DNA of 64,000 nt from Haloarcula regularis (GTDB lineage: Archaea; Halobacteriota; Halobacteria; Halobacteriales; Haloarculaceae). The stretch spans positions 2,418,001 through 2,482,000 of the forward strand of contig NZ_CP119794.1 in assembly GCF_029338315.1 (NCBI RefSeq). Reading direction: 5' to 3'. A program made the position numbers and the translations under genes. Below are positions 32,812 to 42,685 of the stretch, piece by piece (position 1 is the first letter of the stretch; each line of letters begins with the position of its first letter). The notes beneath the pieces were generated by a model, which did not search any database, was not told the origin of the DNA, and saw only the letters and a program-made list of their open reading frames with translations.

Positions 32812-35595
32812 ATGAGCGACCTCGAGGAAGCCTACCGCCTCGACTACTTCGACGAGGCCGGATTCACCCGCCAGGAGTGTGCCTCCTGCGGGGATATGTT
32901 TTGGGCGCGCGTCGAGCGGGACACCTGCGGCGAACCACCCTGCGAGGAGTACGGATTCATCGACAACCCCGGGTTCGACGAGACGTACAGTCTCACGGAG
33001 ATGCGCGAGGTGTTCCTCTCTTTCTTCGAGGAGCACGACCACACCCGCATCGACCCCTACCCCGTCGCGGCGAACCGCTGGCGCGACGACGTCCTGCTGA
33101 CACAGGCCTCGATCTACGACTTTCAGCCCCTGGTCACCTCCGGGACGACGCCGCCGCCGGCGAACCCGCTGTGTATCTCCCAGCCGTGCATCCGGATGCA
33201 GGACATCGACAACGTCGGGAAGACCGGCCGGCACACGATGGCATTCGAGATGATGGCCCACCACGCGTTCAACGCCCGCGAGGACCTAGAGGACCCCGAG
33301 CAGTACGCCTACCAGGGCGAGGTGTACTGGAAGGACGAGACGGTGCAGTACTGCGTCGAACTGTTCGAGGACCTGGGCGCCGATGTCGACGAACTGACCC
33401 TCATCGAGGACCCGTGGGTCGGCGGCGGCAACGCCGGGCCCGCCTTCGAGGTCATCTACCGCGGCGCGGAACTGGCGACGCTCGTCTTCATGTCCTTAGA
33501 GCAGGACCCCGACGGCGAGTACGAGATGAAAGACGGCAACCGGTACTCGGAGATGGACACCTACATCGTCGACACCGGCTACGGCCTGGAGCGGTGGACC
33601 TGGATGTCCCAGGGCACCCCGACGGTCTACGAGGCCGTCTATCCCGACATGATCGCCTTCCTCAAGGACAACGCCGGCGTCGAACTCACCGACGAGGAGG
33701 CGGCCGTCGTCCACCAGGCCGCGAAACTCGCGGGCCGGATGGACATCGACGAGGCCGAGGACATCGAGCAGGAACGGGACACCATCGCCGCCGAGGTCGG
33801 CATCGACACCGACGAACTCGTCGCCCTGATGGAACCGCTCGAGGACATCTACGCCATCGCCGACCACTGTCGCACGCTGGCGTACATGCTCGGCGACGGT
33901 ATCGTCCCCTCGAACGTCGGGACCGGCTACCTCGCGCGGATGGTGCTGCGGCGCACCAAGCGCCTGGTCGACGGCGTCGGCGTCGACGCGCCGCTGGACG
34001 AACTCGTCGACATGCAGGCCGACCGCCTGGGCTACGAGAACCGCGACACCGTCCGCGACATCGTCCGCACCGAGGTCGAGAAGTACCGCGAGACGCTCGA
34101 CCGCGGGGGTCGCCGCGTCCGCCAGCTGGCCGACGAGTACGCCCAGAGAGGCGAGGCGATCCCGCTGGCGGAACTGGTCGAACTGTACGACTCGCACGGC
34201 ATCCAGCCCGACATGGTCGAGGACATCGCCGCCGAGAAGGGCGTCGCGGTGGACGTCCCCGACAACTTCTACTCGGTGGTCGCCGAGCGCCACGGCGGCG
34301 GCGACTTCCCCGGCGAGGAGCAGGGGGTCCCCTACGCCGATCGCATCGTCGAACTCCCCGAGACCGACCGCCTCTACTACGACGACCAGCAACGCACCGA
34401 GTTCGAGGCCGTCGTCTTGGAGGTGTTCGACCGCGAGGACGGCGACTTCGACGTCGTCTTAGACCAGACGATGTTCTACCCCGAGGGCGGTGGCCAGCCC
34501 CCGGACCACGGGACGCTCTCGACGGACGACGTCACCGGCGAGGTGACCGACGTCCAGCGCTACGACGGCGTCATCGTCCACACCTGCGACGCCGATCCCG
34601 GCAAGGGCGAGTTCGTGCGCGGGCAACTGGACGCCCAGCGCCGCAAGAGCCTGATGCAACACCACACGGCGACCCACATCGTCATCCACAGCGCCCGGCA
34701 GGTGCTGGGCGAGCACGTCCGCCAGGCCGGCGCCCAGAAGGGCGTCGACTCCTCGCGCATCGACGTCAGCCACTACGCCTCGGTGACCCGCGAGCAGGTC
34801 AAGGAGATCGAGCGCCTGGCCAACGACCTCGTCCAGGACAACGTCTCGGTCAGCCAGCAGTGGCCCGACCGCAACGAGGCCGAGGAGAAACACGGCTTCG
34901 ACCTGTATCAGGGCGGCATCCCCGCCGGCGAGCAGATCCGCCTCATCCAGGTCGCCGACGACATCCAGGCCTGTGGGGGGACCCACGTCGCCCGGACCGG
35001 CGACATCGGGACGATCAAAGTGCTGGGCACGGAGCGAGTGCAGGACGGCGTCATCCGCATCACCTTCGCGGCCGGCAACGCGGCCCTCGAGGCCACGCAG
35101 TCGACCGAGGACGCGCTGTACGAGGCCGCCGACGTGCTCGACGTCGCCCCGCAGGAGGTCCCGGAGACGGCCGAACGCTTCTTCGACGAGTGGAAGGCCC
35201 GCGGCAAGGAGATCGAGACGCTCAAGGAGCAACTCGCCGAGGCCCGCGCCAGCGGCGGCGGAGACGTCGAGGAGTTCGAGGTGGGCGACGCGACGGCGGT
35301 CGTCCAGCGCATCGACGCCGACATGGACGAACTGCGCGCCCAGGCCAACGCCGTCACCGAACAGGGCAAGATCGCGGTGCTCGGGTCGGGACTGGACGGC
35401 GCGCAGTTCGTCGTCTCGGTGCCCGAGGGCGTCGACGTCGACGCCGGCGAGGTGGTCGGCGAGCTCGCTCGCCGGGTCGGCGGGGGCGGTGGCGGCCCGC
35501 CCGACTTCGCCCAGGGCGGCGGCCCCGACGCCGACGCGCTGGACGACGCGCTCGAGGACGCGCCCGAGGTCCTGCGCTCGGTCGCGAACGTCTAA
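32812..35595 (+). CDS. alaS: Alanine--tRNA ligase
   Basis: A 927-residue archaeal alanyl-tRNA synthetase. The N-terminal zinc-like region [20 protein letters not shown] marks the archaeal type. The catalytic core shows [33 protein letters not shown] and [15 protein letters not shown]. The editing domain holds [20 protein letters not shown] and [13 protein letters not shown] (zinc ligands). The C-Ala domain ends with a [15 protein letters not shown] run, as usual. The upstream TATA box supports the start. The gene lies alone between an ATP-grasp gene and a convergent stress-protein gene. Confidence 0.97.
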   Translation: MSDLEEAYRLDYFDEAGFTRQECASCGDMFWARVERDTCGEPPCEEYGFIDNPGFDETYSLTEMREVFLSFFEEHDHTRIDPYPVAANRWRDDVLLTQASIYDFQPLVTSGTTPPPANPLCISQPCIRMQDIDNVGKTGRHTMAFEMMAHHAFNAREDLEDPEQYAYQGEVYWKDETVQYCVELFEDLGADVDELTLIEDPWVGGGNAGPAFEVIYRGAELATLVFMSLEQDPDGEYEMKDGNRYSEMDTYIVDTGYGLERWTWMSQGTPTVYEAVYPDMIAFLKDNAGVELTDEEAAVVHQAAKLAGRMDIDEAEDIEQERDTIAAEVGIDTDELVALMEPLEDIYAIADHCRTLAYMLGDGIVPSNVGTGYLARMVLRRTKRLVDGVGVDAPLDELVDMQADRLGYENRDTVRDIVRTEVEKYRETLDRGGRRVRQLADEYAQRGEAIPLAELVELYDSHGIQPDMVEDIAAEKGVAVDVPDNFYSVVAERHGGGDFPGEEQGVPYADRIVELPETDRLYYDDQQRTEFEAVVLEVFDREDGDFDVVLDQTMFYPEGGGQPPDHGTLSTDDVTGEVTDVQRYDGVIVHTCDADPGKGEFVRGQLDAQRRKSLMQHHTATHIVIHSARQVLGEHVRQAGAQKGVDSSRIDVSHYASVTREQVKEIERLANDLVQDNVSVSQQWPDRNEAEEKHGFDLYQGGIPAGEQIRLIQVADDIQACGGTHVARTGDIGTIKVLGTERVQDGVIRITFAAGNAALEATQSTEDALYEAADVLDVAPQEVPETAERFFDEWKARGKEIETLKEQLAEARASGGGDVEEFEVGDATAVVQRIDADMDELRAQANAVTEQGKIAVLGSGLDGAQFVVSVPEGVDVDAGEVVGELARRVGGGGGGPPDFAQGGGPDADALDDALEDAPEVLRSVANV

Positions 35596-35614
35596 CGCGC
35601 CGTCGGCGGACCGA

Positions 35615-36052
35615 TTACGTGGTGAACACGGGAATCTCGAGCGAGCCGACGACCCTGTTCGTGATCGAGCCCACGAGTGGCTTGTCGGGGTCGGAGCGCC
35701 CCCGCTTGCCCATAACAACGAGGTCGATGTGCTGTTCGTCGACGTATTCCTTGATGGCCTCGATGGGCGTGTTGGCCACGACAGCCGTGACGCACGGGAC
35801 GTCGGCGTCCGCGGCGAGTGCTTCGACCTCGGCGACGAACTCCTGTCCCTTCGATTCCAGTCGCTTCCGCGTCTCTTCGATGTCGCTCGGCACGGCGACG
35901 TAGTCGGCGTCACCCATGTCCATCGCGTACAACACGTGCAGCGTCGCGCCGTTGCGCTGTGCGAACTTGATTGCCTGTTTAGCCGCGTTGCGGGCAGGTT
36001 TACTGCCGTCGGTCGGGACGAGGATATCGTCGAAGTCGCTCGGTTCGTCCAT
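35615..36052 (-). CDS. Universal stress protein (UspA family), ATP-binding type
   Basis: A 145-residue UspA protein with a complete nucleotide-binding layout: DDILVPTDGSKPARNA at the N-terminus and GKRGRSDPDKPLVGSITNRVV (G-x-R-G-x...G-S form) near the C-terminus, ending IPVFTT. It should bind ATP and form dimers; its role in stress adaptation is inferred from the family. It is one of four Usp-like genes in this window, and sits just downstream of the antiporter gene on the same strand with 71 bp between. Confidence 0.9.
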   Translation of the reverse strand: MDEPSDFDDILVPTDGSKPARNAAKQAIKFAQRNGATLHVLYAMDMGDADYVAVPSDIEETRKRLESKGQEFVAEVEALAADADVPCVTAVVANTPIEAIKEYVDEQHIDLVVMGKRGRSDPDKPLVGSITNRVVGSLEIPVFTT

Positions 36053-36123
36053 AGTTAGCGTATCAATTCAGGAACTTGTAGTTCTTTCTCCATTTTCTGT
36101 GCACCGGGAGGCTCTCGCTCCAC

Positions 36124-37983
36124 TCAGTCCTGACAGACCGTCCGCGCGGCCCGCATCGCCTCGTTGGTCTCACAGACGAGCGTCAGGTGGTCCCCCTTCT
36201 CGAGGACGAAGTCGCCGTCCGGCACCCGGTCGCTCCCGTCCCGGCTCACCATCGCGACCAGACAGCCCTCCGGCAGGTCGTGGGTCACCGCTGATAGCGG
36301 GCGGCCGGCGAGTGCGCCGTTGGCGAGTTCCACCTCGAGGACGTCCCCGGTCTGTGCGGCGTCGGCCAGCCAGTGGGATAGCGCTGGCCGCTCGATGGCG
36401 TCGTCCATCGCGTCGGCGACGGCGAAGCCCGCCGAGATGGTCTCGACGCCGATGTCCTCGAACGCTGCGACGTTGTCCGGCTGGTTCGCTCGGGCGACGA
36501 CGGTGTCGACGTCGAAGCGGGTCGTCGCGAGTTGCGAGACGAGCAGGTTCACGTCGTCGTCGGCCGTCGCGGCCACGACCACGCTCGTCCGGTCGGTGCC
36601 GGCACGTTCCAGCACCGCCGCCTCGGTGCCGTCGCCGTGGACGACCCGGTGCCCCTCCTCGCGGATGCGCTCGACCGTCCCGGCGTCGCTGTCGACCAGG
36701 ACGACCTCCTCGCCGCGGGCCTCGAACCGGTCGGCGAGCTCGGTCCCGACGCGGCCGGCGCCGACGATGAGCGTCTGCATGGGGAGGATGTCGAGCGCCT
36801 GTGCAATGTGTCTTGCCAGGCCGCCCTGGAAGACGACCGTCGCGAAGATGACGAGGAAGACGGTCCCGACCAGCGTCGTCGCGGCCGTCGGGTTCGTCGG
36901 GCGCAACTCGATGGCAAACAGCGTCGCCACGCTCGCCGGGATAATGCCGCGTGGCCCGACCATGCCGACGAACATCCGCTCGCGGACCGTCATCGCGCCG
37001 CCGAGCGTCGAGAGGAACGCGCCCAGCGGGCGCACGAGCGCGACGACGACGACGACGACGACGAGACCGCCCAGGCCGAGCGCACGGAGGTCGGAAAGCG
37101 AGAGCAGCGCCGCCAGCACGACGAAGACGAAAGAGAGGACGAACAGCGTCACCCCGCCCTTGAACTCCGAGACGACGTCCTCGTGGGGGATGTCGGCGTT
37201 GCCGAGCACCAGGCCGGCGACGGCGGCCGCGGCGATGCCGGCCTCCGAGAGCAGGCTGCTGCCGAGTGCGTAGGCGGCCAGCGCGCCGGCGAGGACGACC
37301 AGCCGGGCGTTTTGCGGGGCGCTGTCCTCCGAGAAGGAGACCCGCCGGAGGAAGAGCGCGATACCGCCGCCGACGGCGACCCCGACCAGGAGGCCGACGA
37401 CCAGGCGCGCGACGAACGCCTCGACGACCACCACCGGCGAGGTGGCCTCGGCGACGACGAACTCGAAGGTCGCGACCGCCAGAATCGCGGCGTGGACGTC
37501 GTTGACGATGCCCTCGGTCTCTAAGGCGGCCGCGACCCGCTCGCGCACCGGGACGACGTTCATGATGGGCGTGATGACCGTCGGCCCCGTCGCGATGAGC
37601 AGGGCCCCGACGAGGACGGCCACGGGCCAGGTCGTCCCGAAGACGAGCCGGACGGCCAGCGCGGTCCCGACGAGCGAGACCAGGGCGCCGACGGTGACCA
37701 GCCCGAGCGCCTCGCTCGAGGCCTCCCGTACCCGCTCGGTGGTGAGGTGGAACGCCCCCTCGAAGACGATGATGCCGACGCTGAGGCCGACGATGGCCTG
37801 CAACCCGCTCTCGCCGAACACCGCCGGGCTGACCAGGCCGAGGACCTGGGGGCCGACGAGGACGCCTCCGAGCAACAGGAAGGCGACGCTGGGGACCTGG
37901 AGGCGGTCGGCGAGCAGCTGGGCGCCGACGCCGATGGCGGCGACGATGGCCACCGCGCCGATGAGGGATGCTGCGCCAGACAC
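36124..37983 (-). CDS. Cation:proton antiporter with TrkA-N and TrkA-C domains
   Basis: A 619-residue CPA-type antiporter. About residues 1-380 make 11-13 helices with VGIIVFEGAFHL, ATGPTVITPIMNVVP and GMVGPRGIIPASV, typical of KefC/NhaP-like exchangers. Then a RCK Rossmann domain, TLIVGAGRVGTELADRF (NAD/nucleotide loop), and a TrkA-C domain ending GDFVLEKGDHLTLVCE. It probably exchanges K+ or Na+ for H+ under ligand control; some TrkA-C domains sense c-di-AMP. The GTG at 37983 is taken as start; a longer upstream reading would overlap the next gene. Confidence 0.87.
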   Translation of the reverse strand: MSGAASLIGAVAIVAAIGVGAQLLADRLQVPSVAFLLLGGVLVGPQVLGLVSPAVFGESGLQAIVGLSVGIIVFEGAFHLTTERVREASSEALGLVTVGALVSLVGTALAVRLVFGTTWPVAVLVGALLIATGPTVITPIMNVVPVRERVAAALETEGIVNDVHAAILAVATFEFVVAEATSPVVVVEAFVARLVVGLLVGVAVGGGIALFLRRVSFSEDSAPQNARLVVLAGALAAYALGSSLLSEAGIAAAAVAGLVLGNADIPHEDVVSEFKGGVTLFVLSFVFVVLAALLSLSDLRALGLGGLVVVVVVVALVRPLGAFLSTLGGAMTVRERMFVGMVGPRGIIPASVATLFAIELRPTNPTAATTLVGTVFLVIFATVVFQGGLARHIAQALDILPMQTLIVGAGRVGTELADRFEARGEEVVLVDSDAGTVERIREEGHRVVHGDGTEAAVLERAGTDRTSVVVAATADDDVNLLVSQLATTRFDVDTVVARANQPDNVAAFEDIGVETISAGFAVADAMDDAIERPALSHWLADAAQTGDVLEVELANGALAGRPLSAVTHDLPEGCLVAMVSRDGSDRVPDGDFVLEKGDHLTLVCETNEAMRAARTVCQD

Positions 37984-38065
37984 GAACCTGGCGGCGCTTC
38001 GCCGGCCAGGCCCAAAGGCGTAGCCATCGAAAGAGAAAGGCCCGTCCCGCGAGTAGGGGACGGCG

Positions 38066-38887
38066 ATGCCGACTGCGACCAACCGGGGCGTGACACTGCA
38101 CTACGAAGCCGAGGGCGACGGTCCCTGTGTCGCCTTCGTGGGCGACGTGGGCTACGGGGCCTGGCTGTGGGGCTGGCACTACGACGCGCTGCTGGGCTTC
38201 GAGACGCTCGTCTGGGACCTGCGCGGGACCGGCGAGTCGGACGCCCCGCCGGGCCCCTACAGCGTCCGGACGCTCGCGGCTGACCTGGAGGCCGTCCTCG
38301 CCGACCACGGCGTCGGCTCGGTCCACCTGGTGGGCGCCGGCCTTGGCGGGATGGTGGCGCTCCAGTATGCCCACCGCTACAACCGCGCCCGGACGCTGAC
38401 GCTGTACTGTACGGCCGCCAGCGGCGACGCAATCGACGCCGACGCGCTCGCCGACCTCGCCCTCGAGACCGGCCCCGAGGCCTCGCTCGAGGGGGCATTC
38501 TCGGAGGCGTTCCGGACCGCCGACCCCGACCTGCTCGACCGAATCACCGCGTGGCGACGCGAGGACGACGCGACCGGGGACGCATTCGCGGCCCAGGCCG
38601 ACGCGATGGCCGGGTTCGACGCGCCCGGGGACGCATTCGCGGCCCAGGCCGACGCGATGGCCGGGTTCGACGCGCCCCCGCTGTACGAGGTCACCCTCCC
38701 GACCGAGGTGTACTACGGCGTCGCGGACCCGGTGGTGCCGGCGAGTGCTGCCGAGAGCCTGGGTGCGGACCTGCCCCGCGGGACGAGCGAGGCCGTCGAG
38801 GGACGGCACTGCTGTTATGTCGAACACGCCACCGTCGTCACCGACCGGCTCGTCTCCTTCCTGGACGAGCACACGGAGAGGGAGTGA
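38066..38887 (+). CDS. Alpha/beta-hydrolase-fold protein lacking the nucleophile serine
   Basis: A 273-residue alpha/beta-hydrolase. VWDLRGTGESDAP is the early loop. LVGAGLGGMVALQYAHRY is the nucleophile elbow, but the usual GxSxGG reads GAGLGG, so serine is replaced by glycine. A late Asp (YGVADPVVP) and His (GRHCCYVEH) are present. A 51-bp exact tandem duplication (38576-38677) doubles the segment GDAFAAQADAMAGFDAP in the cap region, in frame. Catalysis is therefore doubtful; a binding role or another nucleophile is possible. It is divergent from the antiporter gene. Confidence 0.82.
   Translation: MPTATNRGVTLHYEAEGDGPCVAFVGDVGYGAWLWGWHYDALLGFETLVWDLRGTGESDAPPGPYSVRTLAADLEAVLADHGVGSVHLVGAGLGGMVALQYAHRYNRARTLTLYCTAASGDAIDADALADLALETGPEASLEGAFSEAFRTADPDLLDRITAWRREDDATGDAFAAQADAMAGFDAPGDAFAAQADAMAGFDAPPLYEVTLPTEVYYGVADPVVPASAAESLGADLPRGTSEAVEGRHCCYVEHATVVTDRLVSFLDEHTERE
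38576..38677. repeat. Exact 51-bp tandem duplication inside a CDS
   Basis: Units 38576-38626 and 38627-38677 appear identical, 17 codons each, and add one extra copy of GDAFAAQADAMAGFDAP. Perfect identity implies a very recent duplication or an assembly artefact. Confidence 0.9.
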
Positions 38888-38932
38888 CGGGCCGACGGCC
38901 GCGTGTCGGCCGTCTCCTCTGTTGCAGTGGGT

Positions 38933-38960
38933 GGGACTGAAAGGGGGCTTTCTGGTTGTC
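38933..38960. repeat. Collapsed copy of the GACTGAAAGGGG element
   Basis: GGGACTGAAAGGGGGCTTTC continues as TGGTTGTC. This joins the left and right flanks of the element at 284-398 directly, without its internal hairpin of about 80 bp. It sits in the 173-bp gap between the alpha/beta hydrolase and the amidotransferase gene. Confidence 0.65.
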
Positions 38961-39060
38961 GTTTCCTGACTGTCTGTCGCGCGCTCGTCCCGTACCCGGG
39001 ACCGGCAGGTACTGCCACCGATGTGCAGATTTTTGGTCGTCCGGCTACAGGGGTGAGACG

Positions 39061-39801
39061 ATGACCCTCCGCATCGCCCTGCTGAACGCGGCCCACGACG
39101 GCGCGGCCAACCGCCGGAACTTCCGGCGCGAGCTCGACGCCGATCTCGTGGAATTCGACGTCACCGAGCGCGAACTGCCCGACACCTTCGCGTTCGACGC
39201 GTGTCTGGTGACGGGCTCGCGCGCGTCGGTCTACTGGGACGAACCGTGGATCGCGGCCCTCGAGTCGTGGGTCCGCGACGCCGTCGACCGCGGGCTGCCG
39301 TTCCTGGGCGTGTGTTTCGGCCACCAGCTGCTCGCCCACGCGCTGGGCGGGCGCGTCGAGCCGATGGACGGCTACGAGATCGGCTACCGGACCGTCGAAC
39401 ACGACGGCGACAACCAACTGCTCGCCGGCGTCGACGACGAGTTCACCGTCTTCACCACCCACTCCGACACCGTCGCCGAGCTGCCGCCGGGGGCGACCCA
39501 GTTCGCCGAGAACGACTACGGCGTCCACGGCTTTCGCAAAGGCGGCGTCTTCGCCGTGCAGTTCCACCCCGAGTACGACCCCGAGACGGCCCGCGACATC
39601 GCCGCGAGCAAGGACCAGCTGGCAGACGAGCGCATCGAGCGCGTCCTCGCGGACATCACCGCCGAGAACTACCGGGCGGCCTGTGAGGCAAAGCGGCTCT
39701 TCGAGAACTTCACCGACTACGTGCGCGCGACCCAGCGTGGCGTCGGCGACGAGCTCGCGGCCGGGGCCAGCGAGGGCGCCGTCGCGAGCGACGACGACTG
39801 A
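39061..39801 (+). CDS. Class I glutamine amidotransferase-like protein
   Basis: A 246-residue stand-alone amidotransferase of the GMP-synthase-like (GATase1) group. CLVTGSRASVYWD, the nucleophile elbow FLGVCFGHQLLAHALGG (Cys near 87), YEIGYRTVEHDGD, FTTHSDTV and AVQFHPEYDPE (His and Glu) complete the triad. The C-terminal 60 residues are helical. No synthase domain is fused or adjacent, so the ammonia acceptor is unknown; gamma-glutamyl hydrolase-type activity is possible. Its start at 39061 matches the family N-terminus. Confidence 0.88.
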   Translation: MTLRIALLNAAHDGAANRRNFRRELDADLVEFDVTERELPDTFAFDACLVTGSRASVYWDEPWIAALESWVRDAVDRGLPFLGVCFGHQLLAHALGGRVEPMDGYEIGYRTVEHDGDNQLLAGVDDEFTVFTTHSDTVAELPPGATQFAENDYGVHGFRKGGVFAVQFHPEYDPETARDIAASKDQLADERIERVLADITAENYRAACEAKRLFENFTDYVRATQRGVGDELAAGASEGAVASDDD

Positions 39802-39805
39802 CCCC

Positions 39806-40309
39806 TCACTCGCCGTCGCCGAGTACCCACACGAGCAGCGACTGCTCGACGGTCAGGACCCCGACCGCGAGCAGGATGATGACGCCCTCGCGCAGCGACG
39901 GCAGGATGCCGAGGCCCACGATGAGCGTCGTCGCACACGCGGGGGCGTGCCCGGTGTCGGTCGCGCGCATCCCCGCCGTCGTCAGCACGACGGCGACGAC
40001 GCCGCTCGCGGCCAGTCTGAGCGTCCCGGGCGCCCCGGGCGCCATCGAAGCCGTGACGGCCACGCCGCCGGCGACAGCGTGGGCGGCGAGGAGGCCGGCG
40101 CCGACGCCCACCGCGTGCCCACCGACGACGCGCCGGGCCGCACTCGCCGGGGCCGCGGGCCTGGTCGCGAAGAGGTAGGCCGTCGGCCCGAGACTCGGGA
40201 AGAGAAATGGGAGGCCGGTGAGCCAGACGACGGCGCCCAGCACCGACAGCAGGGCGCCGGCCCGCCCGCTCTGCCGGAGCCAGCCGTCGTCGCGGAGGGT
40301 CGCGGTCAC
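39806..40309 (-). CDS. HPP family integral membrane protein
   Basis: A 167-residue protein with about five transmembrane helices. PFLFPSLGPTAYLFATRPAAP contains the family's SLGPTA/HPP-type motif, and the following VVGGHAVGVGAGLLAAHAV and CATTLIVGLGILPS are conserved segments. In plants and bacteria HPP proteins are linked to nitrite transport, but this is uncertain for archaea. The GTG at 40309 is a tentative start. It converges with the amidotransferase, four bases apart. Confidence 0.78.
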   Translation of the reverse strand: MTATLRDDGWLRQSGRAGALLSVLGAVVWLTGLPFLFPSLGPTAYLFATRPAAPASAARRVVGGHAVGVGAGLLAAHAVAGGVAVTASMAPGAPGTLRLAASGVVAVVLTTAGMRATDTGHAPACATTLIVGLGILPSLREGVIILLAVGVLTVEQSLLVWVLGDGE

Positions 40310-40390
40310 CGTAGCGTGCGGTCCGCGTCGTCGGGCAAAACGGTGGCGGTCGCGCACAGTCTTTTGTCCGCCCCGCGCAAACCGGCGGCC

Positions 40391-40903
40391 ATGCGTCCCG
40401 TCCTCCTCGTCGCCGCCCTCTGTCTGACCGCCGGCTGTCTCGGCTTCGGCGGCCAGCCGACGCCGCCCACCCAGCAGGTCGAGGTGTCGATACAGAACGC
40501 CCACGACCGGCCCTACGCCGTCCAGGTCTCGATCGTCCCCGACGACGGGGCCGGCGACGTCGTGCTCACGTTCGCCAACGGGACCAACGTCACGCGGTCA
40601 CAGGACGCGCTGACGGGGCGCTCGCCCGACCGGTTCGGCGACGTGACCGACGTCCGGTTCGTCGACGCCACCGGGAGCCAGGGGTTCGAGGTGGCGCCCG
40701 ACACCGGCCTCGGGACGACACTCGAGGGGACAGCGCCCGGGTCTGCGGTGTGGCTGCTGGTCTGGACGAGCGACGACCCACCCACGTTGCGGTCCTGGGC
40801 CCAGGTCAACTGCCGACCGGAGACGGCGGCGATGCGCATCGACGTCGGCATCGGGCCACAGGGGAGCGTGGACGTCGGCACGGTCTGTGCGTCCTCGCAG
40901 TAA
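40391..40903 (+). CDS. Predicted lipoprotein, unknown function
   Basis: A 170-residue exported protein. MRPVLLVAALCLTAGCLGFGG is a short signal peptide with lipobox LTAGC, so the mature protein should be lipid-anchored outside the membrane. The rest is beta-rich with two possible N-glycosylation sites (NGTN, NVT in one run) and two cysteines (NCRPE, TVCASS) that could pair. I do not recognise a family. It is divergent from the HPP gene. Confidence 0.75.
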   Translation: MRPVLLVAALCLTAGCLGFGGQPTPPTQQVEVSIQNAHDRPYAVQVSIVPDDGAGDVVLTFANGTNVTRSQDALTGRSPDRFGDVTDVRFVDATGSQGFEVAPDTGLGTTLEGTAPGSAVWLLVWTSDDPPTLRSWAQVNCRPETAAMRIDVGIGPQGSVDVGTVCASSQ

Positions 40904-40948
40904 TCCAGTGCGGTCGCTCCACGCCCACAGAAGACGTGACCCGTCGTC

Positions 40949-41110
40949 TCAGTCGTCGTCCTGGCGCTTGAGCCACTCGTCGAGCAGGTCGCGGACGGCG
41001 GCCTGCCGGTTGTCGCGGTGGTCCGCGAACGCCTTCTCGTCCAGGGCTTCGAGCACTGCCTCGTCGAGTTCGATGTCGACCGTCTCGAGGTCGAGGAACG
41101 TCTCGTCCAT
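40949..41110 (-). CDS. Small ribbon-helix-helix-like protein
   Basis: A 53-residue acidic protein, MDETFLDLETVDIELDEAVL...NRQAAVRDLLDEWLKRQ. One strand (VDIELDEAV) followed by two helices split at DHRDNRQAA is the ribbon-helix-helix (CopG/MetJ) pattern. It could be a DNA-binding regulator or an orphan antitoxin; no toxin partner is adjacent. The reading frame has clear haloarchaeal codon bias. Confidence 0.68.
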   Translation of the reverse strand: MDETFLDLETVDIELDEAVLEALDEKAFADHRDNRQAAVRDLLDEWLKRQDDD

Positions 41111-41243
41111 CGGCTATCCACTCACAGCCCAGCGGGCATATATCCTCGTCAGACGACCGTCGGCCGTCCGCGTGACGGCGTCGGCGCCGTCGCGGACCCC
41201 CGGTGGCCGAAAGTGACTCGTCCGCGCCGGCCGAGACGTGGGC

Positions 41244-41546
41244 ATGGAGCGTGCCCACCTCGAGTTCGACCGGTACTTCGAGGTCGTCATGGAGACCGAC
41301 GAGGCACAGGCCGCCGAGATGACCGTCGACCCAGGCCGGACCGTCGGCGGCCCCGACAACTACCACGCCGAGAGCGACCAGTGGCTCTTCGTCGTTCGGG
41401 GGACCGGACTGGTCACCGTCGACGGCGACACCCAGCGCGTCGAGGACGGTGACCTGCTGCGGATCGAGGCCCGCGAGCGCCACGGCATCGAGAACGACGG
41501 TGACGAGCCACTGAAGACGGTGAACTTCTACACGCCGCCACGCTAA
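41244..41546 (+). CDS. Cupin domain protein
   Basis: A 100-residue single cupin. The first cupin motif is YHAESDQWLFVVRGTGLVTV and the second GDLLRIEARERHGIEN, with metal ligands His, Glu/Gln and His in near-canonical places. It may be a small-molecule binder or an isomerase/dioxygenase-like enzyme. ATG 41244 is preferred over GTG 41238, six bases upstream. It converges with the CNNM-type gene. Confidence 0.85.
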   Translation: MERAHLEFDRYFEVVMETDEAQAAEMTVDPGRTVGGPDNYHAESDQWLFVVRGTGLVTVDGDTQRVEDGDLLRIEARERHGIENDGDEPLKTVNFYTPPR

Positions 41547-41560
41547 ACCCGCGGCCCGCG

Positions 41561-42647
41561 CTAGGCCACGCCGGCCTGTTCGTCCATCGGGTCCCGGATG
41601 TCGCCGACGACGGCTTCTAGCGCGTCGGTGACCGTGACCAGGCCCAGCACCTCGCCGTCCTCCATGACGAGCGCCAGTTCCTGGCTCTCGGCCTGGAACC
41701 GGTCGATGGCGTCGCTGACGCTCGTGTCCGCGGTCATCGTCATCGGCGGGGCCGCCACCGACTCGAGGTCGACGCCGTCGAGCAGGGTCCCGCCCGCGTC
41801 CTCCTCGCTCTGCTCCCGGACGAGCTCGGGGACGTAGACGATGCCCAGGAACTCATCGACGGAGTCGCCAAAGAGCGGGTAGCGGGTGTGGGGCGTCTCG
41901 GCGACCCGCCGGGCGTTGGTCGCCTCGTCGGTGGCCGGCGAGAGGCCGACGACGTCCTCGATGGGGACCATCACGTCGCGGACCTGCTGGTCGCCGACGT
42001 GCAGCGCCGCCAGAACCTCCTCGCGGCGCTCCTCGGTGAGGTCGCCCTCCTCCAGGACCGAGCCGAGTTTCCGGCGCAGGTCGCCCCGCGTCTCGATGAC
42101 CTCTTCCTCGGTCTCGAGCCACGCGCCGGACATCTCGACGCCGAACAGGGAGAGGGTCCACTTCGCAACGCTGTCGCCCACGGTGATGAGCGGCGAGATG
42201 AGCATCGCGAAGTAGTACAGCGGCGTCGCGCCGTGGCGACAGACGAACTTCGCGCGCTCGACGCCGAGGTAGGTCGGGGTCTGCTCCCCGTGGGTCAGGT
42301 GGACCAGGTTGATGATGATGAACGCGATGGCCGCCCCGACGCCGATGCCGGCGAGACGGGACCCGGCGAAGTAGGGCTCGAATATCGCCGCGAGCGCGGG
42401 TTCGGCGACGATACCGACGGCGATGGAGGAGGCGGTGATGCCGACCTGACGAGCTCGTCAGATAGATCTCCAGGTCGTCGGTCATGTTCCAGGCCCGCTC
42501 GAGGGCCGGATTGCCGTCGCCGACGAACTCGCTCTCGGTGAACTGCCGGGCACGGGTCAGCGCGAACTCGATGGCGACGAAAAAGCCGTTCGCGAGGATG
42601 AGCGCGACCCCTGCCAGCAGTCGAACTGCGATTTCGACCGGTTGCAT
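41561..42647 (-). pseudogene. CNNM/HlyC-CorC family protein with CBS domains, frameshifted
   Basis: The start MQPVEIAVRLLAGVALILAN at 42647 opens a DUF21 (CNNM) membrane domain that continues to DDLEIYLT. Beyond that the correct frame resumes as CQVGITASSIAVGIVAEPAL, reaching YYFAMLISPLITVG, two CBS domains (VRDVMVPIEDVVGL, LALVMEDGEVLGLVTVTDAL) and the stop at 41561. One extra C at about 42450 (GAGCTGTC read as GAGCTCGTC) explains the break. Repaired length is about 361 residues. The family is tied to Mg2+/Co2+ or Na+ transport. Probably a sequencing error. Confidence 0.85.
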
Positions 42648-42685
42648 CGGCCGCCGATTCGCCCTGGGGGCCGGAAAAAGTGGCG

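Noticed and set aside
32793..35903. A 1036-codon plus-strand frame overlapping alaS
   Set aside because: Arginine-rich shadow in the second frame of alaS; alaS is intact with all motifs.
38576..38677. Short direct repeat as a CRISPR array
   Set aside because: Only two adjacent identical units with no spacers, in frame inside a protein gene.
40949..41546. RHH protein plus cupin as a toxin-antitoxin pair
   Set aside because: They are divergent and the cupin has no toxin features.
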